In this document: one piece after another, positions 53,935-63,907 of the stretch
Layout of the letters: every line of letters starts with the position of its first letter
Position numbering within the stretch: the first letter of the stretch is position 1
Origin: Cytophagales bacterium
GTDB lineage: Bacteria; Bacteroidota; Bacteroidia; Cytophagales; Microscillaceae
Assembly: GCA_004293905.1 (NCBI GenBank)
Contig: RDZE01000014.1
Location: 226,431 to 290,430 of the forward strand
Reading direction: 5' to 3'
Length of the DNA: 64,000 nucleotides
The notes under the pieces: generated by a model
Database searches by the model: none
What the model saw: the letters and a program-made list of their open reading frames with translations, nothing else
What the model was told of the DNA's origin: nothing
Program-made: the position numbers and the translations under genes

Positions 53935-55226
53935 ATGAAAAAGATACTTAATAAATTAGCTGTTCTTACTTTATTTATAGCAATGTTGCCTCTCAACTCT
54001 TGCTTTAGATATGTAGAGGGCTATGATCTGCGCAAATTGGTTTGATTATATCCTTAGAAGGGGAAGACGCTCGTATGGTAAGCATGTGGGCTCAACAATT
54101 CACTGGTGTTGACCGTCAGTATGCTTCAATTGATGCTTATACAGTAAGTTCTGCTGATTACGATTGGTTCAATAAATACTATGAAACTATTGAGCAAGCT
54201 AACGTAGCGATCAGAAAAGCAGATCAAGTGAACAATCGCAAAATTCGCGGTATGATGAAAGTAATCAAAGCACAAATGTTAGGCTCTATGGCTGCTTTGT
54301 GGGGCGATATACCTTTCACTGAATCTAATCAATTCCCTTTGATCAAAACACCTAAATACGACAACCAAACTACTGTAGTATATCCTGGTGTACAAACACT
54401 TCTTGATGAAGCCATTGCAGACTTAGGTGGAATAGGTACTATCGTAGGTACTTCTGATTTATTCTTCGGTGGTAATGCTTCTCGTTGGATTGCTGTAGCC
54501 TATACTTTAAAAGCACGTTTCTACATGCACGTAGGTAACTATGCAGCAGCTATTACAGCAGCAAACTCTGGTGTAAGTGCAACTGCAAACGATATGCTTG
54601 CTAAACACACTACAGGTACTTATGGTACTGACCTCAACCTTTGGAATGCTTTCCTTTACTATGAGCGTGGTGGTTATATGGATGCAAGTGATTCGTAGAG
54701 CTTTCATCTTTGATGCTGCTTTAGGTTTTGCTGACCTTAACTATGGTGATGGTTCTCCCGGTACTGGTGGTGCTTTTGATGCTGCTGCTTCTTATCCTTT
54801 GGTAACTTACAAAGAAACACAATTGATATTGGCAGAAGCTAAAATGCGTCAAGCGGCTCCCGATGCAAATGGTGCCTTAGGTCATTTAAACAATGTTCGT
54901 ACTGCTTTGGCTGCTGAATATGCAGGTGGTACTTACACTGCTTATGTACTTACTGACTTTGATGCGGCTGGTATTGCTGGTGCGGCTACAAGAACTCAAG
55001 CCCAATCTCTTTTATTAGACGTTATGTAAGCTTATTTGCTCAAATAGAAGTATACAACGATTTGCGTCGTGCTAACAATCCTCTTGGATTGACTGCTAAA
55101 AATGCAAGTGGTTTCCCTCAACGTTTCTTCTATCCTCAATCTGAAATCAATGCTAACCCTAATACACCTGCCTTGGCAGCAGCAGACTTATTCGCTAAGA
55201 CTCGCGCCAATGGTGGTACTAAATAA
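53935..55226 (+). pseudogene. SusD-family lipoprotein gene with three reading-frame breaks
   Basis: The gene starts normally: ATG AAA AAG, lipobox MLPLNSC and then YVEGYD. Near 54027 the frame changes to SAQIGLIISLEGEDARMVSM, near 54693 from ERGGYMDASDS to RRAFIFDAALGFADLNYGDG, and near 55020 from SLLLDV to YVSLFAQIEVYNDLRRANNP, ending TAA at 55224. At each break family-typical residues (about 15, 20 and 6) appear to be missing, so these look like out-of-frame deletions. Between the breaks the sequence is intact and shows the same biased codon use as susC. As read, no full SusD is made; a sequencing or assembly fault is the main alternative. Confidence 0.85.
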
Positions 55227-55249
55227 GGTTTAGTGTCATTATTCATACA

Positions 55250-55284
55250 AAGACTGTTTGCCCAAAGGCAGGCAGTCTTTTTTA
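55250..55284 (+). terminator. Intrinsic terminator of the susCD pair
   Basis: AAGACTG-TT-TGCC pairs with GGCA-GG-CAGTCTT around CAAA, followed by TTTTT. It lies 23 bp after the susD stop. Confidence 0.88.
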
Positions 55285-55353
55285 TTTACAAATAAAGTCC
55301 TTATTTTTGCATATTGATTGTATTGACAATTTTTCACTAAACATCGAAATCAA

Positions 55354-58308
55354 ATGCCTAAAAAAACAATTCTTTTATTGACCTACATTCCTCTGCTGTT
55401 TTTCTTACATGCTACTTTTTTGCCTGCTTATCAAATAGAATATTATACTCAAGAGAAAAAAGAACGTGAAAGTCATTGGGTAGATAGTATTTATGCAAGT
55501 ATGACAGAACAGGAGCGAATAGGGCAATTGTTTATGGTGGCTGCCTACTCTAATAGGGACGAAAGCCACTACATGCAAATAGATCAACTAATAAAAGAGC
55601 ATCATATTGGAGGACTGATATTTTTTCAGGGTGGTCCGGGTAGACAGGCAGTTCTTACAAATCGCTACCAAGCACAAGCCAAAATTCCTCTTTTGATAGG
55701 TATAGATGGAGAATGGGGGTTGGGTATGCGTTTAGATAGTACGATTAGTTTTCCAAGACAAATGGCATTGGGAGCAATTCAAGACGATACACTCATTTAT
55801 CAAATGGGGGCAGAAGTTGCATACCAAGCCAAAAGAATAGGTATTCATATCAATTTTGCCCCTGTGGTCGATGTTAATAGTAACCCTTATAACCCTGTCA
55901 TTGGCAGTCGTTCTTTTGGCGAAAATAAAGAAAAAGTAAGCAAAAAAGGCATCGCTTATATGCGTGGTATGCAAGACAATGGCATCATAGCCAATGCTAA
56001 ACATTTTCCAGGGCATGGTGATACTGATGCTGATTCACACCATACACTACCAAGTTTGAACCACACGCGCGAAAGACTCAATGAAATAGAATTGTACCCT
56101 TTTAAAGCACTGATGGAAGCAGGTCTTCAAAGTGTTATGGTTGCGCATTTGAGCGTACCCGCTTTTGAAAGCTATAAGTTCAAACCTACTACGCTTTCTT
56201 ACAATGTAGTTACAACTTTGCTTAAAGAAGAAATGCATTTTGAAGGGCTTGTATTTACTGATGCACTTAATATGAAAGGTGTAGCCAATTATTACAAGGC
56301 GGGTGAGTTAGATGTATTGGCTTTATTGGCGGGTAATGACATTCTACTTTTCCCTGAAAATGTGCCTTTGGCAATCAGTATGATAGAGAAAAATATCAAA
56401 GAAGGAAAAATCAAAATGGAAGACCTTGAGGTAAAAGTGAAAAAAATATTGCACTATAAATACCGAGCAGGGCTTTATAAAAAACAAATAATAGAACTTA
56501 AAAATCTCTATGAAGACTTGAACAATGCCAATGCTAAAAAATTACAAGAAACACTTTTTAGAGAAGCCATCACTGTACCCAAAAATCTACAAGAATTAGT
56601 ACCATTTCGCCGTCCCGATACGGTGCAATTTGCCTCTTTAGAAATAGGAAAAGGCATTAAAACTGATTTCCGAAATCATTTGGATAATTATGCCTCTTTT
56701 CAGCATTATTTCATTGCTCAAGATGCCATTCCTTATCAATATGATACACTATTGAAAAGCCTCCAAAAATACGAAGTAGTAGTAGTGGGGATACAAGATA
56801 TGCTTTGGCAAAGTCAAAGCGAATATGGCATCAACGCACTTATGCGCAATTTGATAGAGAAACTAAGCCAAAAAACTAAAGTGGTACTGACAGTTTTTGG
56901 TATGCCTTATTCCTTGCGAAACTTTCCTAATGCACAAGTACTGATATGTGCCAATGAAGAAAATACCATCACAAGAGCCCTCATACCACAACTCCTTTTC
57001 GGAGTAATAGGTGCGGAAGGTAAGTTGCCTGTAACTGTTGGAAGCTTATTTTCAGAAGGTGATGGTAAACTTACTGCCTCTTTACAACGCTTAGGGATAG
57101 CTGACGCTTCTACGGTAGGTTTTGACGTTAATAAGTTACAAGCTGTAGATGAATTGATAGAACAAAGTATTCAAAATAAGGTAATGCCCGGTTGTCAATT
57201 GCTTGTTGCACGCAAAGGTAGTATTGTTTGGAATAAAAGTTATGGTTATCAAGACTATGAAAAATCAATGGCAGTTACCCAAAATACGCTTTATGATGCA
57301 GCTTCTATTACTAAAGTATGTGCTACATTGCTGGCTATTCAATATTTGTATGACCAAAATAAAATAAAATTAGAAAAAAATGTAGCAGAATATCTCCCTG
57401 AATTAGCCAATACCGACAAAGCCGACATCACGATAGAAGAATTACTTTTGCACCAATCGGGCTTACAACCTTTTATCCCTTATTGGCAAAAAACAATTCA
57501 CCCAAGTAAAACACTGATGACAGAGTATTATAGCGCGGTCAAAAGTGCAGAATACCCCTATCAAGTAGCCAATAATATTTTTGCAAAAAAAGACATGGAA
57601 GAAACCATTTGGCGATGGACAGTAGATTCAAGGCGAGAAGTAAAATCTGTAGGTAAAGAGCGATATAAATATGTATACAGCGATTTGAACTTTTATTTCT
57701 TAAAACGCATTGCCGAAAGAATTTTACAACAACCCATTGAGGTATTTTTAGCCCAAAAATTTTACCAACCCTTAGGGCTCAGTTATATCGGTTTCAATCC
57801 CTTAGAACGATTCCAAGCCACACAAATTTCTCCGACTGAAATGGATACCTATTTTCGTCAACAGCTTATAAGAGGAGTAGTACACGATCAAGGTGCAGCT
57901 ATGTTAGGTGGAGTAGGAGGGCACGCTGGGCTTTTTTCCAATGCCAACGATTTAGCCGTAATCATGCAAATGATACTTCAAAAAGGATATTATGGAGGGC
58001 AACGATTTTTGCAAGCCTCTACCATAGAGTTATTTAATCAGAAAAGAGTAAGCGAAAACCGAAGAGGTTTAGGTTGGGACAAACCCGACCAAATTTCAAC
58101 GGCTTATATGATTACACAATTACAAGCCCCTAATGCCATTGCACACTCGGGCTTTACAGGTTGTTTAGTATGGGCAGACCCCGACAAAGACCTTGTAGTG
58201 GTCTTCTTATCCAATAGAATACACCCCTCCGTAGACAACCAACAACTCATACAGCAAAAAACCCGAACAAGAATTCTTGAAATAATATACCAATCTATAC
58301 AAAAATAG
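55354..58308 (+). CDS. GH3 glycosidase fused to a serine beta-lactamase-like domain
   Basis: A 984-residue exported fusion. After a hydrophobic N-terminus (about 4-24), residues 45-400 form a glycoside hydrolase family 3 barrel of the NagZ type, with KHFPGHGDTDADSHH from residue 216 carrying the His-Asp acid/base pair. The domain should remove beta-N-acetylglucosamine, probably from peptidoglycan. A GH3 C-terminal-like section follows. Residues 595-984 are a class C beta-lactamase-like serine hydrolase: AASITK with the S-x-x-K pair Ser651/Lys654, then YSDLN at 775-779 and HAGLFS near the third motif. This fusion is well known in Bacteroidota, where it may trim cell-wall fragments. Confidence 0.92.
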   Translation: MPKKTILLLTYIPLLFFLHATFLPAYQIEYYTQEKKERESHWVDSIYASMTEQERIGQLFMVAAYSNRDESHYMQIDQLIKEHHIGGLIFFQGGPGRQAVLTNRYQAQAKIPLLIGIDGEWGLGMRLDSTISFPRQMALGAIQDDTLIYQMGAEVAYQAKRIGIHINFAPVVDVNSNPYNPVIGSRSFGENKEKVSKKGIAYMRGMQDNGIIANAKHFPGHGDTDADSHHTLPSLNHTRERLNEIELYPFKALMEAGLQSVMVAHLSVPAFESYKFKPTTLSYNVVTTLLKEEMHFEGLVFTDALNMKGVANYYKAGELDVLALLAGNDILLFPENVPLAISMIEKNIKEGKIKMEDLEVKVKKILHYKYRAGLYKKQIIELKNLYEDLNNANAKKLQETLFREAITVPKNLQELVPFRRPDTVQFASLEIGKGIKTDFRNHLDNYASFQHYFIAQDAIPYQYDTLLKSLQKYEVVVVGIQDMLWQSQSEYGINALMRNLIEKLSQKTKVVLTVFGMPYSLRNFPNAQVLICANEENTITRALIPQLLFGVIGAEGKLPVTVGSLFSEGDGKLTASLQRLGIADASTVGFDVNKLQAVDELIEQSIQNKVMPGCQLLVARKGSIVWNKSYGYQDYEKSMAVTQNTLYDAASITKVCATLLAIQYLYDQNKIKLEKNVAEYLPELANTDKADITIEELLLHQSGLQPFIPYWQKTIHPSKTLMTEYYSAVKSAEYPYQVANNIFAKKDMEETIWRWTVDSRREVKSVGKERYKYVYSDLNFYFLKRIAERILQQPIEVFLAQKFYQPLGLSYIGFNPLERFQATQISPTEMDTYFRQQLIRGVVHDQGAAMLGGVGGHAGLFSNANDLAVIMQMILQKGYYGGQRFLQASTIELFNQKRVSENRRGLGWDKPDQISTAYMITQLQAPNAIAHSGFTGCLVWADPDKDLVVVFLSNRIHPSVDNQQLIQQKTRTRILEIIYQSIQK

Positions 58309-58350
58309 CCCTATATTTGCTTACATCATGAAAAAACACCATAACTCAAG

Positions 58351-61197
58351 ATGAAAAATATATTGAAATTTTTAGGGACGTCCATTCGTTTAAGAGTGAT
58401 TTTGTTTTTTGGTGTATTCTTTATTACAATTACAGCCAGTTATCTACTCACTGCTGCCTATTTTCAGAGCCTTGAAAAGTACCAATTCGTACTCAACATA
58501 GCAGGGCGAAATGGTAATTTATTGCAACAAATTGTACTTCTTTCGCACCAAGTAGCAAGAGAGCAAAAAAATGCACGTAATTTTCTTATTGAAGATATTA
58601 ACTTGGTTTCGCTCAACCTAAAACTACTCAAAGAAGGGGGAGTAACTAATTTTGAGGGAAGAAAAATAACATTAGCCCCCTGCGAAAAAGAAATTTTACC
58701 CGTTCTGAATGCATTAGAAAAAAACTGGATCAAGTTCAAAAAAGATGCAGACCAAGTAAGCGAAATGAACGCCAAAGTAAAAGCCTTCTCAAAAGCAGAA
58801 CAGGGTATAATATGGGTAGATAATCCAAAGTTAGAGGCAATTATCAAAAACTTAGAAAGCCAAACCGATGAATTACTCTACCTCAATGACCAATTCATTG
58901 ACCTTTACTTCGAGCTAATAGAAGAAAGAAAAGACAATGCCGATACTTTTCTTTTAGTATTACTTTTCATCAATGGCTCTTTTATCATTATTGGTTTTCT
59001 ATTGCTTCGCCAAAATATATTTATTCCCTTTGATAAAATTGTAGACGTAGCCGAAAAAATAGGACAAGGCGACCTTACCCAAAAAATCAATTTCAACACT
59101 CAAAATGAAGTAGGAGAAGTTGCGGACGCGCTTAATCGGTTGGTAGACAAAATCAGAAATGCGACCGATTTTATTAAAAACATAGAAACGGGAAATCTTA
59201 CAGTACAATACGAGAACGAACAAAACACTAACCACGAATTAGACAATGACACCCTCGCAATGGCACTTATCAGCATGCGCGGGCGTTTGCAAGAAGTAGC
59301 CGTTGAAGAAGCCAAACGACAATGGACTACACAAGGATTGGCATTGTTTGCTCAGATACTCCAAAAAAACAACGATAACATAGAAAATCTGTCCTTTGAA
59401 TTTGTCATCAATATCGTCAGTTATACCAAATCGGCACAAGGAGCATTGTTCATTGTCAATCGAGAAGATGAGCAAAAAATACACCTTTATATGTCTGCGT
59501 GCTATGCTTATGAACGCAAACGACTTTTAGACAAAAAAATCGTATCAGGGGAAGGGTTAGTGGGGCAAGCCTTCAAAGATGGCGATGTAATTTATATGAC
59601 CGAAATTCCTGACGATTTCACCGAAATCACCTCTGGTTTAGGAGGCAGCCGACCTAATAGTATATTGGTAGTGCCGCTCAAACTCAATGAAGTAGTATAT
59701 GGAGTGTTGGAATTGGCTTCTTTTTACGCTTTTGAAGCCTACCAAGTAGATTTTTTGAAACGCTTAGGCGAAAACATTGCTGCTACTATCAATAGCGTAC
59801 AAAATACTGACCGCACACGCCGACTCTTGGAAGAATCTAAGCAAATTACATTGCAAATGCAAAAACAAGAGCGCGAAATGAAAGAGAACATGCTCGAATT
59901 GCAACTCACACAAGACCAAATGCGCCGCAATCAAGAGCTACTTTCAGCCCAATCGTATGCCATTAATACCTCGCTCATTTATGTAGAAATAGACATGGAA
60001 GGCAATATTTTGAACTGCAATCAAATATTTGCCAATGTGTTAGAATATCTACCCCAATTCCTTGTACAGAGAAAATATCAATCTTTGGTTTATAATGATA
60101 ACTATGCACAACAAGAGTTCGAAAATCTATGGCTATTGTTAAAAAGTGGCAAACCCGTCATAGGTTCTTACAAACGTGTTACAGCCAACGGTGCTGAGCG
60201 ATGGATTAGAGCTACTTATTCTCCCATCAAAGGTATAGACGGCAAACCGTATAAAATCATAGAAATTGGCTTCGATGTAACTGCCGAAAAATCAGCACGT
60301 CTCGATTTCCAAGAGCAGTTGGCTTCTTTCAAACGTTTTACAGGCTGGGTAGAGTTTGATACTGAAAAAAATATCAGAGATACTAACCAAATATTTACAC
60401 AACTATTACTCACTGACTCTGAACAACTCATTGCGCAAAACTATGATACAATATTTCAACAAGAGCAAGCAGAAAGTGAAGAACTTTGGGGAAATCTTTT
60501 AGCAGGTGAATATCAGCAAAAAGAAATTGCCCTTAAACTTGAAAATGACGAAACACTGTGGCTACAGTGTAGTTTCAACCCTATATTAGACTTAGAAGGG
60601 AAACCGAATAAAGTAGTTTGTTTTGTGAATAACATTACAACCAGAAAACGCAATGAAGAAGTCATCAGATTGGCACAAATAGAATCACAAGCGCGACAAT
60701 CGAACTTGGTTGCGATTATTAATAATACTGAAGATATTATACTAACACTAAACTCACAATACCAAATTACGCTTTTTAACGAAATAGCCGCTAAAACTTT
60801 TGAGGAGATAGGTACGCCACTTTATATAGGCATGCACGTAGCCGAAACATTTCCTGAAAGCAAATTCAATGAGTTTACTGCCTACTATGAAAAGGCTTTT
60901 ACAGGAGAGCAGTTTGCAGTAGAGGAGTTTTTATACAACCCCAAAACCTACAATGCTACACTCTATGCAATGATTTTCTATCCTACCTATGATGACCAAC
61001 ACAATCAAAATGGGATTGCGGTATTTTTAAGAAATTTTGCCGAAAAGAAAAAGCAAGAAAAAGAGATGGACAAACTCAAACGACAGATAGATGCTCAAAA
61101 GAAAACCATAGACCGATTGGAGAAAGAGCGAAAAGAAATCAAAGAAACCCTCAAAAATAAAGACCAAGAAATAGAAACCCTCAAAAATGGAAACTAA
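58351..61197 (+). CDS. Membrane sensor: PilJ-like, HAMP, GAF and three PAS, no kinase
   Basis: A 948-residue protein. A first membrane helix lies at about residues 13-33, followed by a periplasmic helical domain like the PilJ type IV sensor ([20 protein letters not shown]). A second helix lies at about 200-222, then HAMP (about 215-270, [20 protein letters not shown]). A GAF domain covers about 325-480. Three PAS domains begin at about residues 535, 660 and 785. The last 45 residues form a charged coiled coil ending the protein. No HisKA, HATPase, GGDEF or methyl-accepting region is present, so the signal must leave through a partner. The end overlaps gmhA by 11 bp. Confidence 0.85.
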   Translation: MKNILKFLGTSIRLRVILFFGVFFITITASYLLTAAYFQSLEKYQFVLNIAGRNGNLLQQIVLLSHQVAREQKNARNFLIEDINLVSLNLKLLKEGGVTNFEGRKITLAPCEKEILPVLNALEKNWIKFKKDADQVSEMNAKVKAFSKAEQGIIWVDNPKLEAIIKNLESQTDELLYLNDQFIDLYFELIEERKDNADTFLLVLLFINGSFIIIGFLLLRQNIFIPFDKIVDVAEKIGQGDLTQKINFNTQNEVGEVADALNRLVDKIRNATDFIKNIETGNLTVQYENEQNTNHELDNDTLAMALISMRGRLQEVAVEEAKRQWTTQGLALFAQILQKNNDNIENLSFEFVINIVSYTKSAQGALFIVNREDEQKIHLYMSACYAYERKRLLDKKIVSGEGLVGQAFKDGDVIYMTEIPDDFTEITSGLGGSRPNSILVVPLKLNEVVYGVLELASFYAFEAYQVDFLKRLGENIAATINSVQNTDRTRRLLEESKQITLQMQKQEREMKENMLELQLTQDQMRRNQELLSAQSYAINTSLIYVEIDMEGNILNCNQIFANVLEYLPQFLVQRKYQSLVYNDNYAQQEFENLWLLLKSGKPVIGSYKRVTANGAERWIRATYSPIKGIDGKPYKIIEIGFDVTAEKSARLDFQEQLASFKRFTGWVEFDTEKNIRDTNQIFTQLLLTDSEQLIAQNYDTIFQQEQAESEELWGNLLAGEYQQKEIALKLENDETLWLQCSFNPILDLEGKPNKVVCFVNNITTRKRNEEVIRLAQIESQARQSNLVAIINNTEDIILTLNSQYQITLFNEIAAKTFEEIGTPLYIGMHVAETFPESKFNEFTAYYEKAFTGEQFAVEEFLYNPKTYNATLYAMIFYPTYDDQHNQNGIAVFLRNFAEKKKQEKEMDKLKRQIDAQKKTIDRLEKERKEIKETLKNKDQEIETLKNGN

Positions 61198-61765
61198 TTT
61201 TATACTACAAGAATTGGAAGAAGCACAAAAAGTACTGAACCAATTTCTACAAAATGCCCAAAACATAGAAGATATAAAAACAATAGCGCATCTGATGATT
61301 GAAGCTATAGGCAAAGGGGGCAAAATTATCAGTTGTGGCAATGGAGGTTCTCATTGCGATGCGATGCACTTCGCCGAAGAACTATCGGGGAAATACCGCG
61401 AAAACCGCCCTGCGCTGCCCGCAATTGCCATCTCTGACCCCAGCCACATCACCTGTGTAGGTAATGATTTTGGCTATGAACATATTTATGCGCGGTTCAT
61501 AGAAGCATTGGCTAAACCCGAAGATGTATTGTTAGGTATTACCACCAGCGGAAACTCTGCTAATATAATAAAGGCGGTAGAGGCTGCAAGACAGAAAGGA
61601 ATGAAAGTAGTGCTTTTATTAGGCAAAGAGGGAGGTAAATTAGCCAATAAAGGCGATGCCCAAATCATTGTACCGCACATGGGCTATGCTGATAGAATCC
61701 AAGAAGTACATATCAAAATCATTCATATATTGATTGCTTTGATAGAAAAAGCAATTTACAAATAG
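61187..61765 (+). CDS. gmhA: Phosphoheptose isomerase
   Basis: Converts sedoheptulose 7-phosphate to D-glycero-D-manno-heptose 7-phosphate, the first step of lipopolysaccharide heptose synthesis. The SIS-domain signatures are [20 protein letters not shown] and [40 protein letters not shown] and the C-terminal [13 protein letters not shown] (metal and catalytic residues) complete the match. The length of 192 residues is typical. Its ATG lies inside the end of the sensor gene (11 bp overlap), which suggests translational coupling; no other heptose gene is nearby. Confidence 0.95.
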   Translation: METNFILQELEEAQKVLNQFLQNAQNIEDIKTIAHLMIEAIGKGGKIISCGNGGSHCDAMHFAEELSGKYRENRPALPAIAISDPSHITCVGNDFGYEHIYARFIEALAKPEDVLLGITTSGNSANIIKAVEAARQKGMKVVLLLGKEGGKLANKGDAQIIVPHMGYADRIQEVHIKIIHILIALIEKAIYK

Positions 61766-61776
61766 AGAAATACGAA

Positions 61777-61811
61777 GAAGAGATTTTTGAATGATGTACA
61801 AAAATCTCTTC
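61777..61811. terminator. Bidirectional hairpin between gmhA and efp
   Basis: GAAGAGATTTTTG and CAAAAATCTCTTC form a perfect 13-bp stem with a 9-nt loop in the convergent gap. The inner T-runs give weak termination in both directions. Confidence 0.65.
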
Positions 61812-61817
61812 CTACCA

Positions 61818-62381
61818 TTATTTTACACGCTCTATGTACTCGCCCGTAACGGTATCAATGCGTATTTTTTCCCCTGTATTCACAAACAAAGGAACGCGAA
61901 CTTCTGCTCCAGTATCAATGGTGGCGGGCTTGAGTGTATTGGTAGCGGTATCGCCTTTGATGCCCGGCTCTGAATAAGTAATCTCCACTACAATAGAAGG
62001 AGGTAGAGTAGCAGAAATTGCATTGTTGTCTTCATCAAAAGCAATTAAAAGATTAATACCTTCTTTGATAAACTTAAATGCCTCACCTACTAATATCTTA
62101 TCAACATACACCTGCTCATAGGTGCTATTGTCCATACACACCATACTATCACCATCTAAATAAAGATATTGATAATCGCGTGTTTCTACTCGCACAAACT
62201 CTATAGCTTCACCTGCACGAAAACGATTTTCTGCCAATTTGCCACTGCGTACATTGCGCATTTTTACTTGATAAAAAGCCCTTAAATTGCCGGGCGTGCG
62301 ATGTTCATATTCTAATACTTGCATCAATTCACCATTGAATTTGATGAATGCACCGCGCGAAAGGTCTGCTGTCGTTGCCAT
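61818..62381 (-). CDS. efp: Elongation factor P with unusual tip loop
   Basis: The 187-residue translation factor has three beta-barrel domains, with SEPGIKGDTATNTLKPATID and the C-terminal RVPLFVNTGEKIRIDT region typical of EF-P; the end is RVK. It binds between the P and E sites to speed peptide bonds at polyproline stretches. The tip loop reads EHRTPGNLRAFYQVKM. Aligned with E. coli (KPGKGQAF), the modified Lys34 is Asn32 here, and the nearby Arg34 is two positions later, so neither the EpmA lysine nor the EarP arginine site is present in the usual place. It stands opposite gmhA. Confidence 0.94.
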   Translation of the reverse strand: MATTADLSRGAFIKFNGELMQVLEYEHRTPGNLRAFYQVKMRNVRSGKLAENRFRAGEAIEFVRVETRDYQYLYLDGDSMVCMDNSTYEQVYVDKILVGEAFKFIKEGINLLIAFDEDNNAISATLPPSIVVEITYSEPGIKGDTATNTLKPATIDTGAEVRVPLFVNTGEKIRIDTVTGEYIERVK

Positions 62382-62480
62382 ATTGATTCTTTTTATGACT
62401 GATAATTTTTTACTAATTGTGCCGCAAAAATAGGCTTTTTATTGTTCTATTGTTGTATATTTACCAAAAAAAATTGTGCT

Positions 62481-63905
62481 ATGCCACAGCAGCCTACCCC
62501 TTCTTATTTCAACTACCAAATAGAAAAAATACTCGGACAAGGAGGAATGGGGAAAGTATATCTGGCAAAAGACACAAGGCTTAATAGAAAAGTAGCCATC
62601 AAAGAACTCAACAGACTCTACGTAAATGAGCCTACTGTAAGAGAACGATTCAAGAATGAAGCCGCGCTTTTGGCGAAATTAAAACACCCTAACATAGTAG
62701 CACTCTACGAATATGTAGAACATCCTGATACTCTTTTTTTAGTGATGGAATACATAGAGGGTATTCCATTGGACAAATACCTCAGCGAACACTCCGGACC
62801 TATTCCCGAAAACAAAGCCATTCATATTTTTTTGCAACTTTTAGAAGCTTGCCAATATGCGCACGAACAAAATATAATTCATAGGGACATCAAACCCTCC
62901 AATATCATTTTAGGGGCGGCAGACGAAGCCAAAATATTAGACTTTGGTATTGCCAAAGCCATCAACGAACCCCAAGACCAAAAACTCACACGTACAGGCA
63001 TGAGATTGGGTACATTGTATTACATGAGCCCTGAACAAATTAGAACGCGAAACCTCGATGCACGTAGCGACATCTACAGTTTAGGGGTTACACTTTTCGA
63101 AATGCTTACAGGCAAATGCCCTTACAGTGCGGAGCTTTCAGAGTATGATGTAGCCCTAAAAGTAGTCAATGAACCACTACCCCGCGCCAAATTTTTTTAT
63201 CCTAATGTGCCTGATTATCTGCAAAAAATAATAGACAAAGCCACTGCTAAAAACCCTGAAGATAGATTTCAGACGATTGAGGCAATGAGGGAAGCTCTGC
63301 TCAACAAAGCCATTGATATTGCCGTAACACAAAAAGAACTTAATCCACAAGAGCAACAAAATGTAGTAGAATGGAACTTCAAAACCCTTAAAAGAAAAGA
63401 AGATTTTGAATTGGCACAAAAACAAGCACAACCAAACTTTGCAGACCTTGCCCCCTCTCGAAATACGCCCCTACCTATATCCACACAAGACAATACCCAC
63501 GAACTCATAGAAGAAACTGTATTGATAGACCAAGTTTTTGGAAAAATAACCCACCATTATTTGGGCTATTATCGAGGCAAAGATTTATTTGAGAAGGGAC
63601 AATTCAAAAAGATAAAATGGGAGAAAATAGAGAAGATAACACTTTATACTAATAGAGAAATTTTTTCAGGTGTTTTTCTACTTGCCATATTTTGTTACGT
63701 ATACATCATTACTTGGAATTTTTTCACACTCTTACTCTTATTCTTTGGTTTTGGCTTTGCTTGGGTATGTTTTTTAGAATTCCCTACCATTACTATCACT
63801 AAACACGATGGCAAAAAGTGGCGTATGAAAGGCTGGCCTTGGCAACTAAAAAAAGCAAAACAATATATACAACAAGCAGAAAAAGTATTGGAAAACTATT
63901 TATAA
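62481..63905 (+). CDS. Ser/Thr protein kinase with C-terminal membrane segment
   Basis: A 474-residue Hanks-type kinase. Residues 10-280 show the full set of motifs: glycine loop ILGQGGMGKVYLA, lysine in KVAIKELN, catalytic loop IHRDIKPSNIIL, DFG in ILDFGIAKA, and YYMSPEQIRTRNLDARSDIY. The middle is polar. Two hydrophobic segments at about residues 390-425 (FLLAIFCYVYIITWNFFTLL) anchor it, and a short basic end follows. No PASTA repeats are present. I chose the ATG at 62481 (MPQQPTPSYF), since a frame open from 62442 adds Cys-rich residues absent from the family. It is divergent from efp across 99 bp. Confidence 0.92.
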   Translation: MPQQPTPSYFNYQIEKILGQGGMGKVYLAKDTRLNRKVAIKELNRLYVNEPTVRERFKNEAALLAKLKHPNIVALYEYVEHPDTLFLVMEYIEGIPLDKYLSEHSGPIPENKAIHIFLQLLEACQYAHEQNIIHRDIKPSNIILGAADEAKILDFGIAKAINEPQDQKLTRTGMRLGTLYYMSPEQIRTRNLDARSDIYSLGVTLFEMLTGKCPYSAELSEYDVALKVVNEPLPRAKFFYPNVPDYLQKIIDKATAKNPEDRFQTIEAMREALLNKAIDIAVTQKELNPQEQQNVVEWNFKTLKRKEDFELAQKQAQPNFADLAPSRNTPLPISTQDNTHELIEETVLIDQVFGKITHHYLGYYRGKDLFEKGQFKKIKWEKIEKITLYTNREIFSGVFLLAIFCYVYIITWNFFTLLLLFFGFGFAWVCFLEFPTITITKHDGKKWRMKGWPWQLKKAKQYIQQAEKVLENYL

Positions 63906-63907
63906 AA

